A stretch of DNA of 64,000 nucleotides, taken from NCBI GenBank assembly GCA_937925655.1, contig CALAMC010000035.1, positions 62,001-126,000 on the forward strand, read 5' to 3'. Under the pieces are notes generated by a model. The model searched no databases, was not told the origin of the DNA, and worked only from the letters and a program-made list of their open reading frames with translations. The first letter of the stretch is position 1, and the number at the start of each line of letters is the position of its first letter. This DNA comes from an uncultured candidate division Zixibacteria bacterium. Its GTDB lineage: Bacteria; Zixibacteria; MSB-5A5; GN15; PGXB01. Positions 9,287 through 18,306 of the stretch are shown here, one piece after another. The position numbers and the translations under genes are program-made.

Positions 9287-10269
9287 GTCGAGTCGTAATC
9301 CCCGGCAAAGTGATGCTGTTCGGCGAGTACGCCGTGCTGGTCGGTGGAAGCGCCGTGGTATACCCCGTGCCGCGTTATCTGATCATAGCCGAACAAACCG
9401 ACCATACGAATATTGATTACACACCGGTTATCCGGGCCGCCTTAAAACTACCTGTCCCCGAAGTCGCCGACTTTGAATCGAAAAACGGTCCGGTTAATCC
9501 GGAATGTGATAACCATCAGTTTTTCGTGCCTGACGTGGCGGGTGCACCATGCAAATTGGGCCTGGGCCTGTCGGCGGCCGAGGCGGTCGGCATCATTGCG
9601 CTTCGATTTAAACGGGCCGGGTACGATACGGAAAATTGCCGGGACAAAATCGCCGTGTATGCCCACCGGGCGCACCGACTGGCCCAGAACGGCCGGGGCA
9701 GCGGGGCCGACGTGTATTGCTGCGCTTATGACGTCCCGCTGAAATACAGCCTGACCGGCGGCAATCCACGGATGGAACCGCTAAAAGAGATTCCTACCGA
9801 ACGGGCGTTCCCGATGCATCTTATCTACACCGGCAAACCGGCCGATTCGAGACGGGCCATCGATTCCTTCAACTTATGGTGTCGGAACATGACAACGGAC
9901 GGTCGCTATCGGCTAAGTCAGCTTGTGCAAATCAGCGATAATCTGGCCGCCAAATGGGCAAAAGATCAATATGACGATATTATTCCACTCCTCGATGAAT
10001 TCTGCACGACAATGAAGCGGATTTCGGGCATGGCCGGGTTGGATTACTGGAATGACGTTCACACCGACCTGGACAATTGGGCCAGAAAACACGGGGGACG
10101 AGCCAAACCGATCGGGGCCGGCGGCGGGGATATGGTACTGCTACTGGGTTATGTGCCTTTGGAAGAAATCTGCCCTCGGCCATATGATTATTGCATTAAA
10201 ATCACACGGGGATTTCCGGAAGAAACGAATTATCCGTTTGGCGATAAATTATCATCTAAAACCCGGTAA
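9277..10269 (+). CDS. mvaK2: Phosphomevalonate kinase (GHMP family)
   Basis: Probably phosphorylates mevalonate 5-phosphate, the step otherwise missing from this operon. 330 residues with GHMP motif 1 (PGKVMLFGEYAVLVGG), an ATP loop KLGLGLSAAEA in which the usual second Ser is Leu, RGSGADV, and motif 3 PIGAGGGD. The sequence is divergent, so the substrate is inferred mainly from the operon. A strong ribosome site GAGGAGGT lies at 9266-9273, inside the end of mvaD; GTG 9277 or in-frame TTG 9283 are both possible starts, and both overlap the mvaD stop. The 3' end overlaps the convergent flavin reductase gene by 14 bases. Confidence 0.8.
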   Translation: MPLSRVVIPGKVMLFGEYAVLVGGSAVVYPVPRYLIIAEQTDHTNIDYTPVIRAALKLPVPEVADFESKNGPVNPECDNHQFFVPDVAGAPCKLGLGLSAAEAVGIIALRFKRAGYDTENCRDKIAVYAHRAHRLAQNGRGSGADVYCCAYDVPLKYSLTGGNPRMEPLKEIPTERAFPMHLIYTGKPADSRRAIDSFNLWCRNMTTDGRYRLSQLVQISDNLAAKWAKDQYDDIIPLLDEFCTTMKRISGMAGLDYWNDVHTDLDNWARKHGGRAKPIGAGGGDMVLLLGYVPLEEICPRPYDYCIKITRGFPEETNYPFGDKLSSKTR

Positions 10270-10978
10270 AGTCCTCAACCAGCATGTTGGCGCGAGGGAT
10301 CCTGCCGTCCAGATGTTGCACCATCGGCCAGACCATGCGCGACGGACCGACAATGTAGAACTTCGCCCGGACGGGGTCAGGCATATGGCGGCAAATCATG
10401 GCAAAGTCGATGCGCCCGTATTCGTATTTCCAGCCGTTGTTCGATTGCCCCATCGCCGTCAGGGTCGGGATACATTTAAAATTCACCAATTCAGTCTGCA
10501 TCCGCAACAGCTCGTCGAGGCAGGCGGCATCCGCGATGGTGCGGTTGGAGTAAAAAAGATAAAACCGCCGATCCGATTTCTCGTGGATGGCGTGGGATAA
10601 TATGCTGTAACAGGGCGTGATACCGATGCCGCCGATGATGAACACGGCCGGTATGCCGGTATCGTCGTGAAGCCGAAATGAACCGTACGGGCCATATATT
10701 TCCAGTTGCGCACCGTCGGGAAGGCATTCCAGGGCGTTTTTGTACTGATTGTCCCGCATGCGGGCCATAATCAGCAGATAATCGTGGTGCGGTGCGCTGG
10801 CGATGGAAAAGGCGCGGGCGCTGTCGTTGGGGTCGATAATGTCATGATCGATTAAACCGACGTCGATATTCTGGCCCGGAATGAAATCGAATCCGTCCGG
10901 TTTCTCCAGATAGAACGCCATGGTTCTCTCGGCGGCCGTATGGCGGCGCAACAGTTTTACTTTATAGGACGAAGTCAT
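10256..10978 (-). CDS. Ferredoxin-NADP reductase-like flavoprotein
   Basis: A 240-residue single-subunit FAD/NAD(P)H oxidoreductase of the ferredoxin-NADP reductase fold. The FAD-binding motif RAFSIASAP lies near residue 55, the pyrophosphate-binding GGIGITP near 115, and YIVGPSRMV near the C-terminus matches the reductase signature. No iron-sulfur or haem domain is attached, so it must pass electrons to a separate partner. It overlaps lipA by four bases (ATGA), which suggests co-transcription; donating electrons to an iron-sulfur enzyme such as lipoyl synthase is a reasonable but unproven guess. It has no obvious secretion signal. Confidence 0.82.
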   Translation of the reverse strand: MTSSYKVKLLRRHTAAERTMAFYLEKPDGFDFIPGQNIDVGLIDHDIIDPNDSARAFSIASAPHHDYLLIMARMRDNQYKNALECLPDGAQLEIYGPYGSFRLHDDTGIPAVFIIGGIGITPCYSILSHAIHEKSDRRFYLFYSNRTIADAACLDELLRMQTELVNFKCIPTLTAMGQSNNGWKYEYGRIDFAMICRHMPDPVRAKFYIVGPSRMVWPMVQHLDGRIPRANMLVEDFTGF

Positions 10979-11907
10979 ATTTTGCGGTTTAATAATTTTT
11001 GCGATTGGCTGAAGGCTTTGTATGACGAGCGCACCAGCGGCCCGGCTTCGACGTGCGCCAGACCGATATCACGACCGATAGCGGCGATTTGACGAAATTC
11101 ATCGGGATGATAAAAACGCGTTTCGGTCATGTGACCGGGGCTCGGTCGCAAATATTGACCGACCGTGACAATCTGCGTCCCGGTGTCGTATATCAGGCGC
11201 AAAAGCTCGGTGATTTCCTCGAGTGTTTCGCCGAGACCGACCATGAAACCGGTTTTGACAACGGGCCGCGGTCGATATATATCCGCCCGCCTCAAAATAT
11301 CCAGCGAGCGTTTCAGTTCGGCGCCGGGGCGGACCCGCCGGTACAGCCGGGGCACCGTCTCGACGTTGTGCGCGAAGACGTCGGGTCGGGCTTCAAGTAT
11401 TATATCAACGGCTTTCATATTGCCCATTAGGTCGGGGATCAAAACCTCGACCTGGATATTTTTGTCATGGAGGCGGAGCCGACGGATAGTCTCGGCGAAA
11501 ATGCCGGCGCCGCCATCGGGCAGGTCATCGCGTGTGACCGACGTGATCACAACCTGCTTTAACCCCAGTTCGGCGACCACCTTGGCCAGGCGTTCCGGTT
11601 CTTCGGTATCCAGCCCCAGCGGCACGGCCGTTTTGACATTGCAGAATCGGCAGCCACGAGTGCAATTACTGCCCAAAATCATGAAGGTAGCCGTCCCCTC
11701 GCCGAAACATTCCCGGATATTGGGACAGGCGGCTTCCTGGCAGACGCTGTGAAGTTGGTTGTGCGCCAGAATGTTCTTTATACGGTCATATTCGGGGCCG
11801 AGCCGGGCCGAAATCTTCAGCCATTCGGGCAAACGCCGTACCGGCCGCGCTTTCATTCGCTCCCGGAGATTCTTAATCCGTTCGATATCGTCCAATGTCG
11901 CGGTCAT
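10975..11907 (-). CDS. lipA: Lipoyl synthase
   Basis: Radical SAM enzyme inserting two sulfurs into protein-bound octanoyl groups to make lipoate for 2-oxoacid dehydrogenases and the glycine cleavage system. 310 residues. The auxiliary cluster ligands are in CQEAACPNIRECF, the radical SAM cluster in CTRGCRFC, and the conserved Ser ligand in RSSY near the C-terminus. Other family blocks are visible: TSVTRDDLPDGGA, FAHNVETVPRLYRRVRPGA and VGQYLRPSPGHM. Start chosen at the ATG that gives a normal-length N-terminus (MTATLDDIERIKNLRERMKA). It is the first gene of a two-gene reverse unit and is divergent from the IsdG-like gene at 12061. Confidence 0.97.
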   Translation of the reverse strand: MTATLDDIERIKNLRERMKARPVRRLPEWLKISARLGPEYDRIKNILAHNQLHSVCQEAACPNIRECFGEGTATFMILGSNCTRGCRFCNVKTAVPLGLDTEEPERLAKVVAELGLKQVVITSVTRDDLPDGGAGIFAETIRRLRLHDKNIQVEVLIPDLMGNMKAVDIILEARPDVFAHNVETVPRLYRRVRPGAELKRSLDILRRADIYRPRPVVKTGFMVGLGETLEEITELLRLIYDTGTQIVTVGQYLRPSPGHMTETRFYHPDEFRQIAAIGRDIGLAHVEAGPLVRSSYKAFSQSQKLLNRKI

Positions 11908-12060
11908 TTTTTATTCCTCTGTGGCATTCAGGATAATTACGGCAAAAACCTTTCATATTAGAGGCAGTATCAGAGGAATTGAACAATATTATCTTGACAT
12001 TGTTCTCAATAATGGACTAATTGGGTCGATAATATATATATATTGACAGGGAGACAGGAT

Positions 12061-12366
12061 ATGATTATTATTATGAACCGGATGACGGTTCCCGATGAAT
12101 ACCGCCGGAGGTTCGAAGAGGTTTTTGCCACCCGCGCCGGGGCCGTCGACACCCGTCCCGGTTTTATCCGGGCCGAAATACTCCGCCCCCACAAAGGCAA
12201 CGAATATATCGTTCTGACCCAGTGGGAAAGCGAAGCCGATTTCGAAAGCTGGGTCGGCAGCCCGGAATATATCGAAGGCCACAAACGGGTCGGGGAGTTT
12301 GCCGACGAAAAAGGAAAGAGTTTTTTAACTTCGAGGATTGAAAAATACGATGTCTTCGCCATCTGA
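12061..12366 (+). CDS. Antibiotic biosynthesis monooxygenase-fold protein, haem-degrading (IsdG/HmoA) type
   Basis: A 101-residue dimeric ferredoxin-like-fold protein. Residues MNRMTVPDEYRRRFEE, the acidic/aromatic middle, and VLTQWESEADFESWVGS match the HmoA/IsdG-like ABM family, some members of which degrade haem; others have unknown substrates. Start at ATG 12061 follows GGGAGACAGG; a TTG 18 bases upstream is less likely. The 152-base divergent region shared with lipA contains TTGACA (11994-11999) and an ATTG-N4-CAAT inverted repeat, which might bind an iron-responsive repressor, but neither arm is long enough to name one. Its 3' end overlaps the next small gene by 17 bases. Confidence 0.8.
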   Translation: MIIIMNRMTVPDEYRRRFEEVFATRAGAVDTRPGFIRAEILRPHKGNEYIVLTQWESEADFESWVGSPEYIEGHKRVGEFADEKGKSFLTSRIEKYDVFAI

Positions 12367-12634
12367 CGAAACCTGTGTCGTGACCGCCCCCGAAAAACCG
12401 GGGCTTGTAAGGCGCCTGCGGTCGCTCATCAAGCAGTTCAAGCGCGACCTGCGCGAACCGCTCCCCGGACTGGTCGATAAGCCCTTGCCCGGAAGAATCT
12501 TGGGTCGCTTCCGCCATTTATTCAAACGTTACGGGTTCAAGCTGGTCGTGGTCATATTCATGTATTATTTGATTCGGGATACCATACTTTATATCATTAT
12601 TCCCTATTTCATTGCCCGCCAGTTTATCGGCTGA
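12350..12634 (+). CDS. Small basic membrane protein, unknown
   Basis: 94 residues starting at an ATG inside the 3' end of the monooxygenase gene. The first half is hydrophilic and Arg/Lys-rich; the second half holds one hydrophobic segment from FKLVVVIFMYYLIRD to TILYIIIPYFIA, which could be one long or two short membrane passes. Codon use fits its neighbours (GC-ending codons). The overlap with the previous gene suggests co-expression. I do not recognise a family, and no strong ribosome site is seen, so it is offered with moderate confidence. Confidence 0.5.
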   Translation: MSSPSDETCVVTAPEKPGLVRRLRSLIKQFKRDLREPLPGLVDKPLPGRILGRFRHLFKRYGFKLVVVIFMYYLIRDTILYIIIPYFIARQFIG

Positions 12635-13287
12635 TTTTTATCCATCGCTTTAACACCCGCTTATCCCGGGCAACCTCATTGATTCGCTTTCGGGGTCGTT
12701 TTCAGCCTCTTTTTATACCCTTTATATTATTGCAAATTCCGCACGATTTTGATTGACAATCCGGCATAATTTGTTATTTTTTTCACAATTAAATGGAGGT
12801 TTTTTTCCGATGCGCGCCGCCCATAATTGGCATGATCGTGCGTCAGACAACGGTTTTTCGTCCTCTACGCCGGGGAATTCCATTGCCCGGGGCTCTTCTT
12901 TGAATAATCGTCAACTCCGGCTGAACACGGCCGGTCTGATAAGTATCCCGGTCGGCCTTAATGTTATGCCATATTATGTGAATTATTTCACATATATTCA
13001 AAGGTTGGCCCGGCGTTTCAGGCATGTTTGTCTGACGAAAATTTCCCGGCGGAAAATCCCCTGTTTCGGACGAACCGTCCGGCGGGTGCACGTTATGCCC
13101 CGGGCCACGATTATCCGGCGTATCGGTCGCATGCTGGCGGGATACCTCTGCCCCGAACCGGTCCGATAACAGGGCCGGTTTCCGGTTGATCCGATGGATC
13201 GAGCGGGGACGCACGCGACTTGTACTGTCGGCCCGGCGCCGTTCGGAAAAAGCCTTAAAGAAGCGATTGCCCTTGAAAGGAGGCTTT
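12635..13287. other. Long leader/intergenic region before the Hdr-Mvh operon, with a promoter-like pair
   Basis: TTGACA at 12753-12758 and TATTTT at 12775-12780 (16-base spacer) make a plausible forward promoter for the following operon. If used, the transcript has an untranslated leader of about 500 bases. An open frame from ATG 12810 to 13169 (119 residues, very Arg-rich, weak GGAGG spacing) lies inside it but resembles nothing; I treat it as leader sequence rather than a gene. The remaining bases up to the AAAGGAGG in front of hdrC hold nothing I recognise. Confidence 0.45.
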
Positions 13288-13920
13288 ATGAAGGAATGGG
13301 AAGGTGGGCATAAAGTACAGTATGAGTCGGAGCTCGACCCCCACTTTGCGCTGGAAATTGCGTCCATCCCCGGAGGCGACAAGCTTTTCAGTTGCATCCA
13401 GTGTGGCACCTGCAGCGGCATGTGTCCCTTGAGTCACAACATGGACTTTACTCCCCGGCAGGTTATCGCCATGATCCGGGCCGGATTCAAAGACGAAGTC
13501 TTGAAAAGCCACACGACCTGGCTGTGCGCCTCATGCTATAACTGCACGGTTGAATGTCCCCGGGAAATTAAAATCACCGACATCATGTACGCCGTCAAGC
13601 GCATCGCCGTCCGCAAGAAAATTTATCCCAAGCGTTTTCCGACCCCGGTCCTGGCCGGAGAATTTTTCGGCCTGGTCGAAAACCACGGCCGCAATTCGGA
13701 AACGTGGTTGTTGATGCGTCTGTTTTTCAGGACCAACCCCTTGAAAATGTTTAAACAGGCCCGCCTGGGCTGGCAACTCTGGCGGCGCGGACGATTGAGC
13801 CTCAAGGTGGATTCGATCGAACGGACCCACGAACTTAAATCAATCCTGAAAACCATCGAGAAAGAACATATGATTGCCCTGCGCAATAATAGCGCCGCCG
13901 GGAAGGAGGCGCACGTATGA
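13288..13920 (+). CDS. hdrC: CoB-CoM heterodisulfide reductase-like subunit C
   Basis: A 210-residue iron-sulfur subunit with two [4Fe-4S] ferredoxin motifs, CIQCGTCSGMCP and CASCYNCTVECP, placed as in methanogen HdrC; it carries electrons between HdrA and HdrB. ATG 13288 is preceded by AAAGGAGG, which fixes the start; the open frame further upstream is not conserved. The tail past residue 150 is basic and longer than in minimal HdrC proteins. It is the first gene of an operon with hdrB, hdrA and hydrogenase genes, and its stop overlaps hdrB (ATGA at 13917). Confidence 0.93.
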   Translation: MKEWEGGHKVQYESELDPHFALEIASIPGGDKLFSCIQCGTCSGMCPLSHNMDFTPRQVIAMIRAGFKDEVLKSHTTWLCASCYNCTVECPREIKITDIMYAVKRIAVRKKIYPKRFPTPVLAGEFFGLVENHGRNSETWLLMRLFFRTNPLKMFKQARLGWQLWRRGRLSLKVDSIERTHELKSILKTIEKEHMIALRNNSAAGKEAHV

Positions 13921-14825
13921 AATACCTGTATTATCCCGGTTGTTCGCTTAAGAGCACCGGCCGTGCCTACGAGGAATCGATGCTGGCCGTGTTCGGGGCG
14001 CTGGACATTCCTCTCCCGGAACTGCACGACTGGAACTGTTGCGGGGCCACCGCCTATATGGCCATCAGCGAACTGAAAGCCTTCGCTCTGTGCGCCCGCA
14101 ATTTCTCATTGGCGGCCGAGCAGGCCAAGGGCGACCCCGATGTTTCCCTGGTCGTTCCCTGCGCCGCCTGTTATCTGGGGCTAAATAAAGCTTATCGCTA
14201 TATGCATGAACATCCGGACCTCAAAGGCACCATTGACAAGGCCCTCCAGAGTGCCGGACTGGGACTGGCCGACGGCGTCAGGGTGCGCCATCCCCTGGAT
14301 GTAATCGTCAACGACATCGGCCTCGACAAAATATCTTCAAAAGTTACATCTTCGCTGGCGGGCATGAAAGTGGCCTGCTACTACGGCTGTCAAATCATCC
14401 GACCGTACGCCGATTTCGACGACCAGCAAAACCCAACGACCATGAATCGCATCATGCACGCCCTCGGCGCCAAAACCCTCGATTGGCCGCTGAAAACGCG
14501 TTGTTGCGGCGGATCGCTTACCGGCACCATCGAAGACGTCGGCACCCGTTTGAGCTATATCCTTCTGCGCGAAGCCAAACTGCGGGGCGCCGATGTCATC
14601 GTCACCGCCTGTCCCCTGTGCCAGTTCAACCTCGAATGTTATCAGACAACCATCGGAAGGATGTACCACGACCGGGTCGATATCCCCGTCGTCTATTTCA
14701 CGCAGCTTATGGGCATGGCTATGGGGCTGGACGCCAAAGCGCTGGGTCTGCAACGACTCATATCGCCCCGTCCGGTTATAAAGGAAGCCGTCCCGGTGCA
14801 AGGAGGTCAGCATGTCGGTGCCTGA
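13917..14825 (+). CDS. hdrB: Heterodisulfide reductase-like subunit B, catalytic
   Basis: 302 residues with the two CCG domains of HdrB: first set CSLKS, CCGATA, CAACY; second set CYYGCQ, CCGGSL, CPLCQ. In the methanogen enzyme these bind two non-cubane [4Fe-4S] clusters that cleave the disulfide substrate. All Cys positions of both CCG motifs are retained, so the subunit should be catalytically competent. Bacteria lack coenzymes M and B, so the disulfide substrate must be something else; the DsrC-like protein at the end of the operon is the obvious candidate. It overlaps hdrA by 14 bases. Confidence 0.93.
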   Translation: MKYLYYPGCSLKSTGRAYEESMLAVFGALDIPLPELHDWNCCGATAYMAISELKAFALCARNFSLAAEQAKGDPDVSLVVPCAACYLGLNKAYRYMHEHPDLKGTIDKALQSAGLGLADGVRVRHPLDVIVNDIGLDKISSKVTSSLAGMKVACYYGCQIIRPYADFDDQQNPTTMNRIMHALGAKTLDWPLKTRCCGGSLTGTIEDVGTRLSYILLREAKLRGADVIVTACPLCQFNLECYQTTIGRMYHDRVDIPVVYFTQLMGMAMGLDAKALGLQRLISPRPVIKEAVPVQGGQHVGA

Positions 14826-16815
14826 AAATAGAACCAACGGAACCCCCAAAATCGGCGTTTACATCTGTCATTGTGGTATCAATATCGCCAACAAGGTGAA
14901 TATCAAGGAAACCGTCGATTTCGCCGCCAAACTGCCCTATGTTACCGTCGCCAAAGAGTACAAATTCATGTGCTCCGACCCCGGTCAGGAACTGATTCAG
15001 CAGGATATCCGCGCCGGCTTGATCGACCGGGTGGTGGTGGCATCGTGTTCGCCGTTGATGCACGAGGCTACCTTCCGCAATGCCACCGGCGAGGGCGGTG
15101 CCAATCCCTTCATGTTTCAGATGGCCAATATTCGCGAGCATGTCAGCTGGGTAACGTTCGATAAAGATGCCGCCACGGTCAAGGCCAAGGCCCTGATCGC
15201 CGCCGCCGTGCACCGTGTCAGTCTGCACCGGCCGCTGGAACAAACCCGCGTTCCGGTGCATCCCGACGTTCTCGTCGTGGGCGGCGGGATCGCCGGGATT
15301 CATGCTTCGCTGACTCTGGCCAACGCCGGCAAAAAAGTCTATCTCGTGGAGCGCGAACCCACCATCGGCGGCCACATGGCCAAATTTGACAAAACCTTTC
15401 CGACCCTCGACTGCTCCGCATGCATCCTGACGCCCAAAATGTCCGCGGTGCGTGCTCACCCCAATATCACCCTGTGGACTTATTCGGAAGTGGTCGGGGT
15501 CGAGGGTTTTGTCGGTAATTTTAAAGTCAAGGTCCGGCGCAAACCGCGCTATGTCGATGAAGACCTGTGTGTCGGTTGCCTGGAATGCATCGAAGCCTGC
15601 ATTTTCAAAAAGGGCAAGTTCCCCGACGAATTCAACCAGGGTTTGAGCCAGCGCAAGCCGATTTATATACCTTTCCCGCAGGCGACCCCGCTGGTGGCGG
15701 TCATCGACCCCGAAACCTGCGCCCATTTTAAAACCGGCAAGTGCAAAAAGCCGTGCGCCGACGCCTGTCAACCGGGGGCCGTCAAGTTCGACCAGACCGA
15801 GGAAATTAAAGAAGTCGCCGTCGGCTCGGTAATACTGGCCACCGGTTTCAAGGCTTTCGATGCCGCCCGCGTCGGCCGCTACGGTTATGGAAAGTATCCC
15901 AACATATACACCAGCCTTGAAATCGAACGGCTGGTCAACGCCGCCGGTCCGACCGGGGGCGAATTGAAAATGGCCGACGGCAGAAAACCCAAATCGGTCG
16001 GCATCGTGCACTGCGTCGGCAGCCGCGACAATAATACCAACGCCTATTGTTCGCGGGTGTGTTGCATGTATTCGCTGAAGCTGGCCCACCTGATCAAAGA
16101 ACGCACCGAGGCCGAAGTGTATAATTTTTATATCGATATGCGGACTCCCGGCAAAGGGTACGAGGAGTTCTATGAGCGCCTTTTGAAAGAAAACGTCCAT
16201 TTCATTCGCGGCCGGGTAGCCGAAATCAACGACTGGGCCATGATCGATGAGGAAAAGGGCCACCTGATCATCCGCGTCGAAGACACGCTGATCGGGCGGG
16301 TGCGCCGGGTTCCGGTTGACATGGTCGTCCTGTCGGTCGGTCTGGAAGCCCAACCGGACGCCGATGCCGTCCGCCGCCTGTTTAATATCAGTTGCAGCCA
16401 TGAAGGATGGTTTTTGGAGCGCCATCCCAAGCTGGCGCCGGTATCGACTTTTACCGAGGGCATTTTCCTGGCCGGGGCCTGTCAGGGACCGAAAGATATT
16501 CCCGACTGTGTCGCCCAGGCCGGGGCCGCCGCCGCCGAAGCCCTGGCGCTGATAGACAAGGGCAGCGTCGAACTGGAACCGAACACCGCCTTTGTTAATG
16601 AAGAAGTCTGCGCCGGTTGTCATACCTGCCTTAACGTCTGCCCCTACGGGGCCATCAGTTATATCAAAGAAATCAATAAGGCCCGGGTCAACGGAGCATT
16701 GTGCAAGGGATGCGGCACCTGTGTCGCGGCCTGCCCGTCGGGAGCTCTCCAGCAAAACCTGTTCACCGACGAGCAAATCATGAATGAAATCAAAGGAGTC
16801 ATGAACCATGTCTGA
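14812..16815 (+). CDS. hdrA: Heterodisulfide reductase-like subunit A, FAD electron-bifurcating
   Basis: 667 residues, the flavin subunit that bifurcates electrons between a disulfide and a low-potential acceptor. In order: N-terminal domain with VYICHCGINI and CSDPG, FAD-binding GGGIAGIHASL near 160, TIGGHMAKFDKTFPTLDCSACI, an inserted ferredoxin segment starting CVGCLECIEACIF, the second flavin/NAD-like half with HCVGSRD and YCSRVCC, and a C-terminal pair of [4Fe-4S] motifs (CAGCHTCLNVCP and CKGCGTCVAACP). No selenocysteine position is seen; all cluster ligands are Cys. ATG 14812 follows AAGGAGGT. It overlaps mvhD by eight bases, as expected for a tight HdrABC-MvhADG complex. Confidence 0.94.
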   Translation: MSVPENRTNGTPKIGVYICHCGINIANKVNIKETVDFAAKLPYVTVAKEYKFMCSDPGQELIQQDIRAGLIDRVVVASCSPLMHEATFRNATGEGGANPFMFQMANIREHVSWVTFDKDAATVKAKALIAAAVHRVSLHRPLEQTRVPVHPDVLVVGGGIAGIHASLTLANAGKKVYLVEREPTIGGHMAKFDKTFPTLDCSACILTPKMSAVRAHPNITLWTYSEVVGVEGFVGNFKVKVRRKPRYVDEDLCVGCLECIEACIFKKGKFPDEFNQGLSQRKPIYIPFPQATPLVAVIDPETCAHFKTGKCKKPCADACQPGAVKFDQTEEIKEVAVGSVILATGFKAFDAARVGRYGYGKYPNIYTSLEIERLVNAAGPTGGELKMADGRKPKSVGIVHCVGSRDNNTNAYCSRVCCMYSLKLAHLIKERTEAEVYNFYIDMRTPGKGYEEFYERLLKENVHFIRGRVAEINDWAMIDEEKGHLIIRVEDTLIGRVRRVPVDMVVLSVGLEAQPDADAVRRLFNISCSHEGWFLERHPKLAPVSTFTEGIFLAGACQGPKDIPDCVAQAGAAAAEALALIDKGSVELEPNTAFVNEEVCAGCHTCLNVCPYGAISYIKEINKARVNGALCKGCGTCVAACPSGALQQNLFTDEQIMNEIKGVMNHV

Positions 16816-17314
16816 TACAGCCCATAAGACCGATGGCTTTCAGCCCCGGATAGTTGCCTTTTTCTGCAACTGGTGCACCTATACGGCGGCCGATCTGGCG
16901 GGCACCGCACGCATGACTTATGCGCCTAACGTCCGAGTCGTGCGGGTCATGTGCTCCGGACGGTTGGATCCGCAGTTTATTATGGAGGCGTTTCGCAATG
17001 GGGCCGACGGGGTCCTGATCGGTGGTTGTCACCCCGGCGATTGCCATTATCAGGCCGGAAATTACAAAGCCCTGCGGCGCTACATTCTGCTCAAACGCGT
17101 TATGAAAGAAATGGGCATCGAAGAAGGGCGCTTCCGCCTCGAATGGATCGCCGCCTCCGAAGGCGATAAAGTCCAGCGGGTAATTAACGAAATGACTGAA
17201 ACCATTCGCAAACTCGGACCGCTTCATCTCGAGCCGGTGAATATACCTGCTACGGCCCATGTCCAAGTCGGGACGGATAAAGCCGCCGTTGCCGCCCGGG
17301 GAGGTGTCTCATGA
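16808..17314 (+). CDS. mvhD: Hydrogenase iron-sulfur subunit MvhD
   Basis: 168 residues of the FlpD/MvhD family, which carries a [2Fe-2S] cluster and links the hydrogenase to HdrA. Conserved Cys positions are in FFCNWCTYT, MCSGR and GGCHPGDCHY. The typical core is followed by a C-terminal extension of about 25 residues with no recognisable motif. It sits exactly where expected between hdrA and the hydrogenase subunits, overlapping both neighbours (8 bases with hdrA, ATGA with mvhG). Confidence 0.93.
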   Translation: MSDTAHKTDGFQPRIVAFFCNWCTYTAADLAGTARMTYAPNVRVVRVMCSGRLDPQFIMEAFRNGADGVLIGGCHPGDCHYQAGNYKALRRYILLKRVMKEMGIEEGRFRLEWIAASEGDKVQRVINEMTETIRKLGPLHLEPVNIPATAHVQVGTDKAAVAARGGVS

Positions 17315-18306
17315 GCAAGCCCAAAGTCGCCTTTTACTGGTGTGCTTCCTGCGGTGGATGCGAAGAAGCCGTCGTCGATTTAAACGAGGATATTCTGGGG
17401 GTCGTCCAGGCCGTCGATATCGTTTTCTGGCCGGTCGCCCTCGATTTCAAGCGACAGGACGTCGAGGCTATGGATGATGGTTCCATCACCGTCAGTTTCA
17501 TTAATGGTGCTATTCGAAGCTCCGAGCAGTACGAAATGGTGGAACTGCTCCGGCGCAAATCGAAAATCGTCATCGCCTTTGGCAGTTGTGCCCATCTCGG
17601 CGGGATTCCCGGTCTGGCCAATACCTTCGACCGCGCCGCCATGCTCAAGGAAGCCTATCTTGAATCGCCCAGTGTCACCAGCGGCAACACTACTATCCCG
17701 CAGACGGAAATAACCGTCCCCGAAGGCAAGCTGACCCTGCCGGAACTCTGGGATACGGTCAAGTCGCTCGACCAGACGATAAAGGTTGATTATTATTTGC
17801 CCGGTTGTCCGCCGCCCGCCAATCTAATAAAAGAAGCGGTTACGACTATTCTCGAAGGACGCCTGCCGGAGCCGGGTACGATTCTGGCCCCCGACATCGC
17901 CCTGTGCGAGGATTGTCCGCGCCGTGAAACGAAGCCGGACAAACTGATCATCGAACAATTCAAACGGCCCAGCCAGTACATCATCGATCCCGACCAATGC
18001 ATCCTGGCCCAGGGCTTTTTGTGTCTCGGATCGGTGACTCGAAAAGGGTGCGGGGCCGTCTGCATCGAAGGCAATATGCCGTGCACCGGCTGTATGGGGC
18101 CGACCAGCCGCGTCAAGGATTTCGGTGCCAAAGCCATGTCGGCGATAGCCTCGTTGATCGACGCCGACGACGAAGAAAAAATCACCAAAATCATCGACGG
18201 CATGGCCGACCCGGTCGGCACTTTCTATCGCTACAGCCTGCCGGCGTCAATCATTCATCGCAGTTATCAAAAACCGGACGGGGGAGGTGCCCACAATGGA
18301 GCGTAA
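17311..18306 (+). CDS. mvhG: [NiFe] hydrogenase group 3c small subunit
   Basis: 331-residue electron-transfer subunit holding iron-sulfur clusters next to the [NiFe] site. The proximal-cluster ligands appear in WCASCGGCEE, FGSCAHLGG and LPGCPPPANL; further Cys sets, CEDCPR, CILAQGFLCLG, GCGAVCIEG and CTGCMGP, serve medial and distal clusters. There is no twin-arginine signal, so the enzyme is cytoplasmic, consistent with an Hdr-linked group 3c hydrogenase. ATG overlaps the mvhD stop; the gene end overlaps mvhA by 11 bases. Confidence 0.95.
   Translation: MSKPKVAFYWCASCGGCEEAVVDLNEDILGVVQAVDIVFWPVALDFKRQDVEAMDDGSITVSFINGAIRSSEQYEMVELLRRKSKIVIAFGSCAHLGGIPGLANTFDRAAMLKEAYLESPSVTSGNTTIPQTEITVPEGKLTLPELWDTVKSLDQTIKVDYYLPGCPPPANLIKEAVTTILEGRLPEPGTILAPDIALCEDCPRRETKPDKLIIEQFKRPSQYIIDPDQCILAQGFLCLGSVTRKGCGAVCIEGNMPCTGCMGPTSRVKDFGAKAMSAIASLIDADDEEKITKIIDGMADPVGTFYRYSLPASIIHRSYQKPDGGGAHNGA

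Noticed and set aside
12810..13169. A 119-codon Arg-rich frame ahead of hdrC
   Set aside because: Odd composition, poorly spaced ribosome site and no recognisable pattern. I left it as leader sequence.
14776..16809. A 677-codon open frame antisense to hdrA
   Set aside because: It mirrors hdrA exactly, and its predicted protein has no recognisable fold; GC-rich third positions of the real gene remove stops from the opposite strand.
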